A DNA stretch of 64,000 nucleotides from Spirosoma telluris (lineage in GTDB: Bacteria; Bacteroidota; Bacteroidia; Cytophagales; Spirosomataceae). A program made the translations under genes and the position numbers. The stretch covers positions 5,316,001-5,380,000 of the forward strand of contig QLII01000001.1 in the NCBI GenBank assembly GCA_003259005.1. The letters run 5' to 3'. Positions 28,969 to 38,709 of the stretch are shown in pieces (positions within the stretch are counted from its first letter, which is position 1; every line of letters starts with the position of its first letter). The notes below the pieces were generated by a model. That model made no database searches. It had not been told where the DNA came from and saw only the letters and a program-made list of their open reading frames with translations.

Positions 28969-29775
28969 ATGAACTTACAGAACTTAATTAGCGAAATTGA
29001 GAAAGTGGACGGCGAAATTATTGACCGCCTGGCTCACGTCTCACGTCGGGGCTTATTTAGCTCGTTGACCAAAAAAACGATTGCTTTGGCGGCTCCTGCC
29101 ATCATGGCGTCTGCGTTGAACAAATCCTATGGCCAGGCTTTGCCACAGAGTGTAAAAGACGTCCTTAATTTTGCACTGGCGCTTGAGTATCTAGAATTCA
29201 CCTTCTACGATTATGGCTCCAATCTGGCTATGATTCCAAAGAACTACAAGCCAGCATTTGAGCTTATTCGGCAACACGAGCAGGTACACGTTCGGTTACT
29301 GAAGTCGGTACTGGGTGCAGATGCGATCCCAATGCCTAAATTCGATTTCTCGGCTGGTGGCCTTTTCCCCGATACGTTTACTAACTTCGCTACCTTCTCG
29401 GCTATTGCCCAAACGTTCGAAGATACCGGTGTTCGGGCTTATAAAGGTCAGGCAGCTAATTTGCAAATTGCAAAACCAATTTTGCAGGTTGCTCTACAAA
29501 TCCACGCTACAGAAGCTGCTCACGCTGCCAATGTTCGTTATATGCGCGGTCAGAAAGGCTGGATTACGGGTGGTACGGCTGCCTTGTCGGGCCTTCCATC
29601 AGTTGTCGATGGCAATTATAAAGGAGAAGAAAACACAGTACAGGCTGGTACCGACCTGGCAGCTGCGTTAGCTGGCGATAACCGGATTACGCCTGCTATG
29701 GTGATGCAAGCCTTTGATGAGCCACTGGACAAAGCTACCGTTCTGGCTCTTGTTGCACCTTTCTTCGCTAAGTAA
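28969..29775 (+). CDS. Ferritin-like domain protein, paralogue of upstream gene
   Basis: A 268-aa protein. It has an RR pair (SRRGLFSSLTKKTIALAAP) before a hydrophobic stretch and ASALNKSYGQA, which looks like an export signal preceded by a 25-residue n-region. The Ferritin_2-like fold includes LNFALALEYLEFTFYDYGSN, RQHEQVHVRLLKSVLG and a third helix, LQIHATEAAHAANVRYMRG. The Glu and His positions match a di-metal site. It is paired with the gene before it; such pairs recur in Bacteroidota. Protection against oxidative stress or metal handling is a guess. Confidence 0.82.
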   Translation: MNLQNLISEIEKVDGEIIDRLAHVSRRGLFSSLTKKTIALAAPAIMASALNKSYGQALPQSVKDVLNFALALEYLEFTFYDYGSNLAMIPKNYKPAFELIRQHEQVHVRLLKSVLGADAIPMPKFDFSAGGLFPDTFTNFATFSAIAQTFEDTGVRAYKGQAANLQIAKPILQVALQIHATEAAHAANVRYMRGQKGWITGGTAALSGLPSVVDGNYKGEENTVQAGTDLAAALAGDNRITPAMVMQAFDEPLDKATVLALVAPFFAK

Positions 29776-29790
29776 GCAAGATAAAGTTAT

Positions 29791-29840
29791 CTTACACAAA
29801 CAAGCCGCTGGTAGATCTACCAGCGGCTTGTTTGTGTAAG
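29791..29840 (+). terminator. Perfect 50-bp palindrome after the ferritin-like pair
   Basis: The sequence from 29791 to 29840 is its own reverse complement, with no mismatch and no loop bases (25 + 25), centred on AGATCT. It starts 16 bases after the stop codon. It is probably the operon's transcript end or a stability hairpin; there is no pure T-tract. Confidence 0.8.
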
Positions 29841-29869
29841 ACTATTGCTTCACCCAAAGATTCTACCGG

Positions 29870-29936
29870 TTCTATAGATTCTTTTGATTCTATTATATTA
29901 ATAGTCAGAGAAATAGAAGCAAAAGAATCTATAGAA
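29870..29936. repeat. Second inverted repeat, 24-bp arms
   Basis: TTCTATAGATTCTTTTGATT... (29870-29893) pairs with 29913-29936 with a single mismatch and a 19-base loop. It sits between convergent genes, next to the 50-bp palindrome, and may serve the minus-strand PfkB gene. Confidence 0.7.
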
Positions 29937-29966
29937 TCTAAATTGGACGAGTGCTATAGCGCTAAA

Positions 29967-30884
29967 TTAAGCGAGTCCAAACGAGGATAAGGTCACAAAA
30001 TCACTTACCCGAGCCTGAATTTCGTCTTGTGTTAGGTTCATAATACGTTCAGCACCAAACTTCTCAACGCAGAACGATGCCATAGCAGACCCGTAGATAA
30101 TAGCCCGTTTCATATTATCGAATGAGATGTCGTCGGTTTTGGCTAAGTAGCCGATGAACCCACCCGCAAAGGTATCACCTGCCCCGGTCGGGTCGAAGAC
30201 TTCCTCCAGCGGCAACGCTGGTGCGAAGAAAATTTGACCTTCACTAAACAGGAGGGCCCCATGTTCCCCTTTCTTGATAATGACTGTCTGAGGGCCCATT
30301 GTCCGAATTTTAGCCGCTGCCCGTACTAATGAATACTCATGTGTTAATTGGCGGGCTTCTTCATCATTCACAACCAGTACGTCAACCAGCTTGAGCAGAT
30401 TCATCAGGTCAGGGTTAGCAATTTCAATCCAGAGGTTCATCGTATCCAGCACGATAAGCTTTGGACGCTTGGCCAGCCGCTCAATAACCATCTGCTGGAT
30501 AGCCGGAGCGGTATTCCCTAGCATGAGATACGTACAATCCTGATACGATTCGGGAATAACGGGATCAAAGTTTTCCATTACGTTGAGCTGCACCTCTACG
30601 GTATCGCGACTGTTCATGTCGTTATGGTACTTACCCGACCAGAAGAACGTTTTCTCGCCCACGCGAACTTCTAATCCTTCAGTATTGATTCCATGCTGAT
30701 TGAGGTCGTCAATCATGCTCTGTGGGAAATCGTCGCCCACCACGGCAACCAAATTATTCTCTTTCGTGAAGTACGAAGCCGAAAGTGTGATGTAGGTAGC
30801 AGCCCCACCAATAATTTTGTCGGTCTTGCCGAACGGGGTTTCCAGCGCGTCGAACGCAACGGAACCAACAGTAAGTAAGCTCAT
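29967..30884 (-). CDS. PfkB family sugar kinase
   Basis: A 305-aa ribokinase-like enzyme. The N-terminal motif is IIGGAATYITLSASYF, and the C-terminal PfkB signature DPTGAGDTFAGGFIGYL holds the catalytic Asp and anion hole. VIIKKGEHGALLF and VNDEEARQL fit the nucleotide side. It phosphorylates a sugar or nucleoside; the specificity is not deducible here. The 5' side carries a long inverted repeat (30893-31021) rather than a visible gene. Confidence 0.9.
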   Translation of the reverse strand: MSLLTVGSVAFDALETPFGKTDKIIGGAATYITLSASYFTKENNLVAVVGDDFPQSMIDDLNQHGINTEGLEVRVGEKTFFWSGKYHNDMNSRDTVEVQLNVMENFDPVIPESYQDCTYLMLGNTAPAIQQMVIERLAKRPKLIVLDTMNLWIEIANPDLMNLLKLVDVLVVNDEEARQLTHEYSLVRAAAKIRTMGPQTVIIKKGEHGALLFSEGQIFFAPALPLEEVFDPTGAGDTFAGGFIGYLAKTDDISFDNMKRAIIYGSAMASFCVEKFGAERIMNLTQDEIQARVSDFVTLSSFGLA

Positions 30885-30892
30885 ATATTACA

Positions 30893-31021
30893 GTTTGAAG
30901 TTTGTAACGGTCCGCCGTGGCGGTCTGATGTTTGACGTTTGTACCAATCCGCTCAAGTTTACGCAGCTCTTGCTAACGCCAAACATCAGACTACAACGGC
31001 GGACCGTTACAAACTTCAAAC
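30893..31021. repeat. Long inverted repeat, 26-bp perfect outer arms
   Basis: 30893-30918 and 30996-31021 are perfect reverse complements (GTTTGAAGTTTGTAACGGTC... at the left). A second inner pairing (GTCTGATGTTTG with CAAACATCAGAC) extends the structure. It spans the gap between the PfkB gene and the acyltransferase-fold gene. Confidence 0.85.
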
Positions 31022-31028
31022 TAAATTA

Positions 31029-32222
31029 TTATTTCTTCCGCCCAATTACCGGGCAGCGTTTAAATGGTTTGGTTTCGTCGAACAGTTTACGATACGTAAT
31101 GTGCGTTTTCACAATTTTTGATCCCAATTGGCTTACAAATCGAACCATGATCGGATTGAAATCGCCAACCCAGTTCATTTCTAATTCAGTATACTGGAAG
31201 TTTGGGTTGTGATCGGCTTCATGGGGCATTCGAAGGGCAATGGCCGCTTCAACACCTTTGCCCTGATGTTCAGGAGCCACCCCAAAGACAACCCCAAACG
31301 CTTTTTTATTGGTTTTCAGTAGCATATGCCACAGAAACTTGAGTTTTCCAATCAGATCAAGCTTACCGTTCACGTGCTTGAACACCTGATTTAGTTCGGG
31401 CAGGCAAACAAAGAAAGCCACTGGCTCACCCTGATAATAGGCGAAATAAATAATCTTTTCGTCAATAACCGGCTTCAGTTTCTGCATTAGCAACTGCGCC
31501 TGCCCAGCCGACATTTCCTTTACACCACTATGCCCTCCCCAGGCCGCATTATAAATATGCCTGAACTGCTCGGCCGCTGCGGGTAGTTGTTTTTTGTCGA
31601 TCGTCCGAAAACTATAATCCGGATTTTCGTAAATACGCCGGGCGCGGTCTTTTACCGCCTGCGACATATCCACTAACTTCGACCAGGTTGTTGGAATACC
31701 AAACGTGAACTGCTTGAAATAATCCTTGAAGCCGTAATTTTCAAAAAACGGAATGTAATACGGCTTGGTGTAAGGCATACAGTAATTCGGCTCACGGTCG
31801 AAACCGTCTACGAGTAAGCCCACCAACGATCGCGATCACCAAAATTAATGGGGCCATCCATCGCTTCCATACCGCGTTTTTGTAGCCATGCCTTACCCGC
31901 ATCGAACAGCATAAAAGCTGCCTGTTGATCTTCTATACACTCAAAGAACCCCACCCACCTGTGGTTGGTCATTGTCGAGATTCGCAATTTCCTGATCGAT
32001 GAATGCCGCTATTCGCCCAATGGTTTCAGCCTTGTCGTTCAACAACAAAAAACGAACACATTCGCCATGTTCAAACCGCTTATTCCGCGCCGGGTCGAAT
32101 ATCTCCTCAACGTCGGTATCCAGCGGACGAATCCAGCAGGAATCGTTGCGATAGAGACGGACGGGAAACTGAATAAATTCTTTCTGATATTGGGCATTTG
32201 TGCCCACCTCAACTACCTGCAT
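31029..32222 (-). CDS. Acyl-CoA N-acyltransferase-fold protein of unknown function (three apparent one-base losses)
   Basis: About 398 aa after repair; ATG 32222 (MQVVEVGTNAQYQKEF). It reads in three frames: 32222 to about 31957, then 31948-31822 (FFECIEDQQAAFMLFDAGKA ... MDGPINFGDRDRWW), then 31826-31029. The breaks are C runs at 31949-31956 and 31819-31821. The protein belongs to a Bacteroidota family of about 380 residues with a GNAT-like fold (GVVFGVAPEHQGKGVEAAIA resembles an acetyl-CoA loop). Homologues carry vague or unreliable names, and I assign no reaction. Confidence 0.65.
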
Positions 32223-32479
32223 CCCTGAGCCTAAGCGGGCGATTTGTAAAAACAAAACGCGAATATAGCCAAAAGGTACGGGTCGTGTAGATCGGCCACC
32301 ATTTTCCGGCGAACAATCCGTAACTTCGCCCTCAGGAACAGTATCATTTCTGCCATGCTCATAAAGGAAACCCTTGTGTTACCGACCTGCTGTTGTCGCT
32401 GAACGCTTTATCTCGCCAATAGATGCCAATCAGGCAGCTCCATTCCTTTATCCGTATTTTCGAAACAGTCAATCGACCA

Positions 32480-33966
32480 ATGCAACCGCTTCACTTATAC
32501 AATACGCTTTCGCGTAAAAAAGAACTGTTTGAACCACTCAATGCGCCTTATGTAGGTATGTACGTTTGCGGCCCAACAGTTTACAATTATGTTCACCTCG
32601 GCAACGTCCGCACGTTTCTTACGTTTGATACGCTTTATCGTTACCTGACTTTTATCGGCTATAAAGTACGGTACGTTCGTAACCTGACCGATGTTGGCCA
32701 TTTAGTTGGCGATGGCGACGAGGGTGAGGACAAAATTGGCCGGATGGCCAAGTTGGAAAAAGTGGAGCCGATGGAAATCGTGCAACGCTTTACCAATGAT
32801 TTCCATACGGTAATGGCTCAGTTCAACACGTTTCCGCCAAGTATTGAGCCTACCGCAACGGGCCATATGGTTGAGCAGATCGAAGCCGTGCAGGCATTGC
32901 TGGCCAATGGATTAGCCTACGAATCTAACGGTTCCGTTTATTTCGACATTGAAACCTATAATAAGCGAGGTGGCAATTATGGCAAGCTTTCGGGTCGGAT
33001 TCTGGACGACCTCCTGAACGAAACCCGCGAACTGGATGGCCAATCTGAAAAACGGAGTCCGCTTGATTTCGCTATCTGGAAACGCGCTGCTCCTGAGCAC
33101 CTTATGCGCTGGAACTCGCCCTGGGCGAAGGCTTCCCAGGCTGGCATTTAGAGTGCACATGCATGAGTACCAAATACCTGGGCAAGCAATTCGATATTCA
33201 CGGTGGTGGCATGGATTTGAAGTTTCCGCACCATGAATGCGAAATTGCGCAGGGCGATGGTTTGAGTGGCGTTGACCCGGTTCGGTACTGGATGCATTCA
33301 AACATGCTGACTGTCAATGGCCAGAAAATGTCGAAGTCGTTGGGAAATTCCTTCCTGCCCGCTGAGTTATTTGCTGGTAGCCACCAACTGCTCGAACAGG
33401 CATATAGCCCCATGACGGTTCGGTTTTTCATGCTTCAGTCCCATTATCGGAGCACTCTCGACTTTTCGAACGATGCCCTAAAAGCCGCTCAGAAAGGTTA
33501 TCGCCGATTGGCAAATGGGTTACGAATTGTTAAAACGCTGACCTATTTGCCTGACGAAAGCGTAACGGTGAGCGAAGAAAAACAGCAGGAGATTCGTCAG
33601 GCAGTTCAGCAGTTTTATGAGGCTATGAACGATGATCTGAATACGGCCGTTGGGATTGCGCAATTATTTACGTTGCTGAAGTATGTCAATATGCTGTACC
33701 TGAAACAACTTCAGCCAGCAGCTCTCGGCGAAGATGTGTTTAACGTACTTAAAGAATCCTTCGTATCCTTTATGAACGATGTGTTAGGTCTGAAGGAGGA
33801 AGGAACTGACAACCAGCCTATTCTGGAAGGCTTGCTAATACTTTACCGCGAGTACAAAGAGCAACGCCAGTATGACAAAGTCGATCAGATTCGCACGTAT
33901 TTCAAAGCGCAGGGTCTGGCAATAAAAGACATGAAGCACCAGATTGACTGGGCTTATGAAGAATGA
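32480..33966 (+). CDS. cysS: Cysteinyl-tRNA synthetase (one apparent frameshift)
   Basis: About 495 aa after repair. This class I enzyme charges tRNA-Cys. ATG 32480 gives MQPLHLYNTLSRKKELFEPL; the longer frame from 32423 is unlikely. The HIGH motif reads VHLGNVR (GPTVYNYVHLGNVRTF), zinc ligands lie in WHLECTCM and FPHHECE, and KMSKSLGN is the second signature. The break is GGG 33123-33125; a fourth G gives SPWGEGFPGWHLECTCM. The C-terminus (DQIRTYFKAQGLAIKDMKHQ) is typical. Confidence 0.95.
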
Positions 33967-33995
33967 TAGTCAGGCGCGAGTAAATAATCTTGCCT

Positions 33996-34044
33996 GATTA
34001 ACAAAGAAGCCCGACTGCAATGGAGCCGGGCTTCTTTGTTAATC
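33996..34044. terminator. Bidirectional terminator between cysS and carbonic anhydrase genes
   Basis: GATTAACAAAGAAGCCCG (33996-34013) is perfectly complementary to 34027-34044, an 18-bp stem with a 13-base loop. The right arm contains the stop codon of the convergent minus-strand gene. Confidence 0.85.
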
Positions 34045-34671
34045 AAAATCGTACGTATATACGGCACCAACTGGACTACCGGGCGGGAGATTTAAGATTT
34101 CTTTAATCAACCCGGTTTTTAATCCATATACCCAGCCATGCAGATGTGGGGCATCGAATTTTTTCCACGAACGTTGAATGATTGTTGTTTGCGCAAGATT
34201 TCTCACTTGTTCATGCACGTTCAACTCCACTAATCGCTCGAACCGATCCTGCTCATCGGCAAGCAGATTTAGCTCCTGTTCATTCCGGTGGTAAACGTCT
34301 TTGATGGAGCGTAGCCATTTGTTAATCAGGCCCAGATCTTTATTCGACATGGCAGCTTTCACCCCACCACAGCCATAGTGCCCACACACAATAACATGCT
34401 TTACTTTTAGCACTTCAACGGCATACTGCAATACCGATAACATATTCATGTCGGTGTGTACAACCAGATTCGCTACGTTCCGATGAACAAAAATTTCACC
34501 GGGCTCAACCTGAGTAATTTCTTCGGCGGGTACACGGCTATCGGAACAACCAATCCAGAGGAAGTTGGGCTTTTGATCCAATGCCATTCTCTCAAAGAAT
34601 GATTCATCCTCCGCGAGCTTATCCATCGCCCAGGCCTTGTTATTTAATAAAAGTCGCTGATATTCCTGCAT
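34039..34671 (-). CDS. Beta-class carbonic anhydrase
   Basis: A 210-aa zinc enzyme that interconverts CO2 and bicarbonate. The zinc ligands are Cys42 (CSDSRVP, with the Asp44-Arg46 dyad), His98 and Cys101 (CGHYGCGG). HRNVANLV is the conserved helix. It lies 58 bases downstream of a SulP transporter on the same strand, so the pair probably handles bicarbonate uptake and dehydration. Its stop codon lies in the shared terminator hairpin. Confidence 0.94.
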   Translation of the reverse strand: MQEYQRLLLNNKAWAMDKLAEDESFFERMALDQKPNFLWIGCSDSRVPAEEITQVEPGEIFVHRNVANLVVHTDMNMLSVLQYAVEVLKVKHVIVCGHYGCGGVKAAMSNKDLGLINKWLRSIKDVYHRNEQELNLLADEQDRFERLVELNVHEQVRNLAQTTIIQRSWKKFDAPHLHGWVYGLKTGLIKEILNLPPGSPVGAVYTYDFD

Positions 34672-34729
34672 AAATAGGGTTATGATCAGATGCTCTTTCT
34701 TCAGGCATCCTATGAATGGTTGTAACTCG

Positions 34730-36307
34730 TTATAAAGCTTCTATTTCGCTTCGGTCTTCCAATTTTCGGCGACCTACATTTTTAAACGACACCTCTATAC
34801 CTCGATCAGGCGAGGTATCCCGAAATTCTCTCATGATGTGAAAAACATCGTAGTCGATAAAGGTCGCTCGGGTACCATCGAAAATGATCGAATCGCCTTT
34901 CCGAAGGCCTCGTAATACCTTTTTGACGCGGGCCTTAGTCAGGAAGGATACATCTTTATTGAACTTGACCAACACGAGATTTCCATCGCGAACGACTGTT
35001 AATTCGGATCTCGAGTTTGTATAAAGTATAAAGAACAAACCAACTAAGGTGCCGCCTATGATACCAATGAGTAGATCGGTAAACACAACCAACAAAATAG
35101 TTATCAGAAACGGCAAAAATTGATCTAATCCTTCTTTCGCCTGTTGACTGATTTTTTGGGGATGAGCAAGCCGATAACCGACCACGATCAATACGGCAGC
35201 TAAAGCTGATAAAGGAATTCGATTGATCAGAGCGGGTACAGCCAGTACAGCCACAACGAGCAGCAAACCACCAATAAATGATGATAGTCGTGTTCGACCG
35301 CCAGCATAAATATTGGTAGAGGTCCTTACAACCACGGCACTTATCGGTAAACCACCCAGTACGCCACAGACGATATTGCCAATTCCCTGCGCGACCAATT
35401 CCCGATTCGGAGATGATATTCGCCGTTCCGGGTCGAGCGCATCAGCTGCTTCGAGGGTTACTAACGATTCCAGACTGGCAACCAGTGCCAAGGTACCTGC
35501 AATGAGCCAAACCTGGCTACTAAGTAGAAAACGAAAATCCGGAACGTGCAAAAACTGGGCAAACGCTACATGCCCAGCAGGAATATTCACCATATGACCG
35601 GGTGAATTACCCAGATATAGATCGGGAAAATACAGACCGAATAATTCGTTTAACCCCACTCCCAGCAACACGGCTGCCAATGCAGAAGGAAAGAAGGTAA
35701 AGAAAGTAAATCCCTTATCGGCCAGTTTATTCCAGCCAATAAGTAATAGAATGGTCAACACGCTAATTAGTAGTGCTCCTTCTGTTATAGATGAAAAAGC
35801 CTGAATAATCTCAGTAACCGTGTTCTGCTGATCATTTTGAAAAAACTCAAACTCACCTTCGGCATCGCGGTCATCGCCCAGAGCATGCGGAATTTGTTTT
35901 AAAATGATAACAATACCAATTGCAACGAGCATACCCCGTATAACGCTCTCCGGAAAATAGGCGCTCATCCGGCCCAGCCGTAAAGCGCCAAGTAGTAGTT
36001 GCAGACATCCCGCGAGAATGACACTTACCAGAAAAGCATCAAACGATTGTAACTGTAGAATAGCACTTGCGACTATAACCGTTAAGCCTGCCGCCGGGCC
36101 GCTTATGACTAGTTCAGAGCCAGACAGGAACGTAACCAGTAAACCGGCTACTATACCTGAAACTAAGCCCGAGTAAAGAGGAGCACCCGATGCCAGCGCA
36201 ATGCCCAGGCACAAAGGCAAGGTCACCAGAAATACGGAAATTCCTGATTTCCAGTCACTTTTAAGCAAAGATTTTCCGTAAAATGACCAACTAATTTTTG
36301 ATTTCAT
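34730..36307 (-). CDS. SulP family anion transporter with STAS domain
   Basis: A 525-aa transporter with about 10-12 membrane helices (LVTLPLCLGIALASGAPLYS, SGPAAGLTVIVASAILQLQ, FFTFFPSALAAVLLGVGLNE and others) followed by a C-terminal STAS domain (residues about 435-515: FNKDVSFLTKARVKKVLRG, IIFDGTRATFIDYDVFHIM). SulP proteins carry sulfate, bicarbonate or other anions. Coupling to a beta-carbonic anhydrase gene on the same strand points to bicarbonate. The 227 bases upstream contain no recognisable gene and separate it from the divergent peptidase gene. Confidence 0.9.
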   Translation of the reverse strand: MKSKISWSFYGKSLLKSDWKSGISVFLVTLPLCLGIALASGAPLYSGLVSGIVAGLLVTFLSGSELVISGPAAGLTVIVASAILQLQSFDAFLVSVILAGCLQLLLGALRLGRMSAYFPESVIRGMLVAIGIVIILKQIPHALGDDRDAEGEFEFFQNDQQNTVTEIIQAFSSITEGALLISVLTILLLIGWNKLADKGFTFFTFFPSALAAVLLGVGLNELFGLYFPDLYLGNSPGHMVNIPAGHVAFAQFLHVPDFRFLLSSQVWLIAGTLALVASLESLVTLEAADALDPERRISSPNRELVAQGIGNIVCGVLGGLPISAVVVRTSTNIYAGGRTRLSSFIGGLLLVVAVLAVPALINRIPLSALAAVLIVVGYRLAHPQKISQQAKEGLDQFLPFLITILLVVFTDLLIGIIGGTLVGLFFILYTNSRSELTVVRDGNLVLVKFNKDVSFLTKARVKKVLRGLRKGDSIIFDGTRATFIDYDVFHIMREFRDTSPDRGIEVSFKNVGRRKLEDRSEIEAL

Positions 36308-36684
36308 CAGCTAAGAGCAGTGATTCCTTTCTACTTTTTAATCAGTAATCGCAGCCAGTTACTCTGGCAATCACAGTTTTGAGTATCCTGTTATTCCGAA
36401 AATACTGATTTATCGCTAATCAACAGAAACACAGTCTATTTAGCCGCATTAGTTATGTTGATAAACATCCATACCTCACGGATGCAACATTAAAATCGGA
36501 TTAAAATCAGTAACGACAAAAAAACAAAAATGGTTTGATTTACCCAAGAATACACCTCATCATCGAATTATTTAAACGACTGAATTTTCGGTATTTTTGC
36601 GAGCGGGTACACAAAACCGCCATTAAATCGTTTTTACAGCATGAGTTCCCGGCTTTAGTGGCTCATGGGTCATGTTGCTCTATC

Positions 36685-37707
36685 ATGAAAAAAATCTTCC
36701 TTGCCTTTCTGGTTATAATCCTGTCGACTAGTGCCTGTCGTACCAAGCAGTCTCAGACCGACACAACGCAAACTACCGAACAACCTGCCACGATTACTGC
36801 CCCAGCTTTTAATGCCGATTCAGCCTATACGTATGTTGATCAGCAGGTGAAGTTCGGGCCGCGTGTACCGAATACGCCTGCTCACGTTCAGACAGGGAAT
36901 TATCTGGCAGCCAAACTGAAGCAGTTTGGCTGTACGGTTATTGAGCAGTCGTTTGTGGCAAGCACCTGGGATGGCAAGAAATTAAATGCCCGTAATATCA
37001 TTGGCAGTATCAACCCTACTGCGGCCAAGCGCATTGTGCTGGCATCGCATTGGGATTCACGCCCCCATGCCGATCAGGATCAAGACAAAGCTGATCAGGC
37101 AAAACCTGTTACCGCTGCCAATGATGGTGCCAGTGGTGTCGGCATACTCCTCGAACTGGCACGGAGTATTCAACAAAGTCAGCAGAAACCAACCGTTGGT
37201 ATCGACATTATTTTCTTCGATGCCGAAGACTGGGGTAATGGCGAAAAAGCCAGCAATGATTTTGAGCAGGCCAGCGGTAATCAGTTCGATTATATTGGTT
37301 TCTGTCTGGGTTCCCGTTATTGGGCCAAAAATCTGCATAAACCTGGCTATTCGGCTTATTTTGGTATTCTGTTAGATATGGTTGGCGCTAAAGGAGCTAC
37401 TTTTGCCAAAGAAGGATTGTCGATGCAGTTTGCTCCCACAGTGGTTAATAATGTCTGGCAAACCGCCAGTCGTGGTGGCTACAGCCAATATTTTGTTGAC
37501 ACCCCTGGTGGTCAAATCACGGATGACCATGTGGCCCCCAATACGATCGCTAAGATTCCGATGATTGACATCATCCACACGAATGTCGTTACGGGTGGCT
37601 TCTTTCCTGCCTGGCACACTGCCGAAGATAACATGAGCAACATTGACCGAGGTACCCTTAAAGCCGTTGGGCAGACCTTGTTACAGGTACTTTATAATGA
37701 ACAATGA
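36685..37707 (+). CDS. M28 family zinc peptidase lipoprotein (glutaminyl-cyclase-like)
   Basis: A 340-aa protein; ATG 36685 starts the lipoprotein signal MKKIFLAFLVIILSTSAC. The longer upstream frame (36535) is unlikely. Zinc-site motifs: His in LASHWDSRPHAD, Asp in AANDGASGVG, Glu in FFDAEDWG, and His in DIIHTN. The spacing resembles the glutaminyl-peptide cyclotransferase branch of M28, which cyclises N-terminal Gln to pyroglutamate, but aminopeptidase activity is possible. TATTTTTG at 36592-36599 fits the -7 element. It overlaps the next gene by ATGA. Confidence 0.87.
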   Translation: MKKIFLAFLVIILSTSACRTKQSQTDTTQTTEQPATITAPAFNADSAYTYVDQQVKFGPRVPNTPAHVQTGNYLAAKLKQFGCTVIEQSFVASTWDGKKLNARNIIGSINPTAAKRIVLASHWDSRPHADQDQDKADQAKPVTAANDGASGVGILLELARSIQQSQQKPTVGIDIIFFDAEDWGNGEKASNDFEQASGNQFDYIGFCLGSRYWAKNLHKPGYSAYFGILLDMVGAKGATFAKEGLSMQFAPTVVNNVWQTASRGGYSQYFVDTPGGQITDDHVAPNTIAKIPMIDIIHTNVVTGGFFPAWHTAEDNMSNIDRGTLKAVGQTLLQVLYNEQ

Positions 37708-37724
37708 GTAATCTAAATTATGTA

Positions 37725-38108
37725 ATGCGTCAGTTCTTCCTGGCCATTTTTCTGATGGGAAGCCTATTGGCGTGTAACCCTGCGCCAGATACGTTTGGTA
37801 AGCTTGATTTGAAAAAATGGCGGGGTGATCGAGGAGGTTGCAATGGTGTGCGCGCTACGCTTGTACCCGATTTCAGAGCTGAAATACAAAACCTGAAAGG
37901 CAAGACTACCAATACAATTGGTGAACTCCTTGGCCGACCGGACATCAACCAAATTGCCGACCGTAATCAGAAGTTCTACATCTATTTTCTTGAAAAAGGC
38001 TCTCACTGCGACCAGCCTGGCCTTAAGTCTAATAGTCGATCGGTTGCCATCCGCATGAGCGCCATTGGTCTGGCAACCGAAGTTACGTTTCAGAATGGAT
38101 TGCCTTGA
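37725..38108 (+). CDS. Small uncharacterised lipoprotein
   Basis: 127 aa from ATG 37725 (MRQFFLAIFLMGSLLAC, lipidated Cys at about 17). A start at 37704 overlapping the peptidase stop (ATGA) would add seven residues. The mature part has KWRGDRGGCNGVR, LLGRPDINQIADRNQKFYIY and a second Cys pair (GGC, HCDQP), possibly a disulfide. No family is recognised with certainty. Translational coupling with the M28 gene suggests a shared role at the cell envelope. Confidence 0.75.
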   Translation: MRQFFLAIFLMGSLLACNPAPDTFGKLDLKKWRGDRGGCNGVRATLVPDFRAEIQNLKGKTTNTIGELLGRPDINQIADRNQKFYIYFLEKGSHCDQPGLKSNSRSVAIRMSAIGLATEVTFQNGLP

Positions 38109-38131
38109 TTGTACTCACTGGTACCACACAG

Positions 38132-38704
38132 TTACACGTAAAACTTTTTTCGTTCGATCATTTCCTCCACGACTTCCGGCACCATGTAGCGTATGGAGCG
38201 GTTCGCGCGAATACAGTCGCGGATAAAGGTTGCCGAAATATCCAGTAAGGGGGCTTCTACGACACGAACATTTTCGTGTGTTTTAAATGGGCTTTCTAAC
38301 GAACGGGGTCGCTGGTAAACGTATAAACCGTAGTATTCCAGGATCTTATCATAATTCTTCCAATTGGCAAACTGCTCCAGATTGTCCTCGCCCATAATCA
38401 GACGAAAGGTATGCTGAGGGTATTTTTCGCTTAGGCGCGTCAGGGTGTCAATCGTATAACTGGGTTTAGGCATTGAGAACTCAATGTTCGTTGCTTTAAG
38501 GCGGCTATTATCGGCGATGGCCCGCTCCACCATATCGAACCGGTCGAACTCGTGCAATAGGCTTTTGGTCTTCTTGAAGGGATTCTGGGGCGATACCACA
38601 AACCAAACCTGTTCGAGATCAGTCGTTGTAGCCATCGTATTGGCAATGATCAGATGCCCAATATGAATGGGGTTAAACGAGCCGAAGAATAAGCCGATTT
38701 TCAT
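38132..38704 (-). CDS. nadD: Nicotinate-nucleotide adenylyltransferase
   Basis: A 190-aa NAD biosynthesis enzyme that makes nicotinic acid adenine dinucleotide from NaMN and ATP. The nucleotidyltransferase motif is GSFNPIHIGHL (residues 8-18) and the second site is around FIRDCIRANRSIRYMVPEVV near the C-terminus (SxxxxR-type). It is probably co-transcribed with gmk upstream on the minus strand. Confidence 0.94.
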   Translation of the reverse strand: MKIGLFFGSFNPIHIGHLIIANTMATTTDLEQVWFVVSPQNPFKKTKSLLHEFDRFDMVERAIADNSRLKATNIEFSMPKPSYTIDTLTRLSEKYPQHTFRLIMGEDNLEQFANWKNYDKILEYYGLYVYQRPRSLESPFKTHENVRVVEAPLLDISATFIRDCIRANRSIRYMVPEVVEEMIERKKFYV

Positions 38705-38709
38705 AATTT

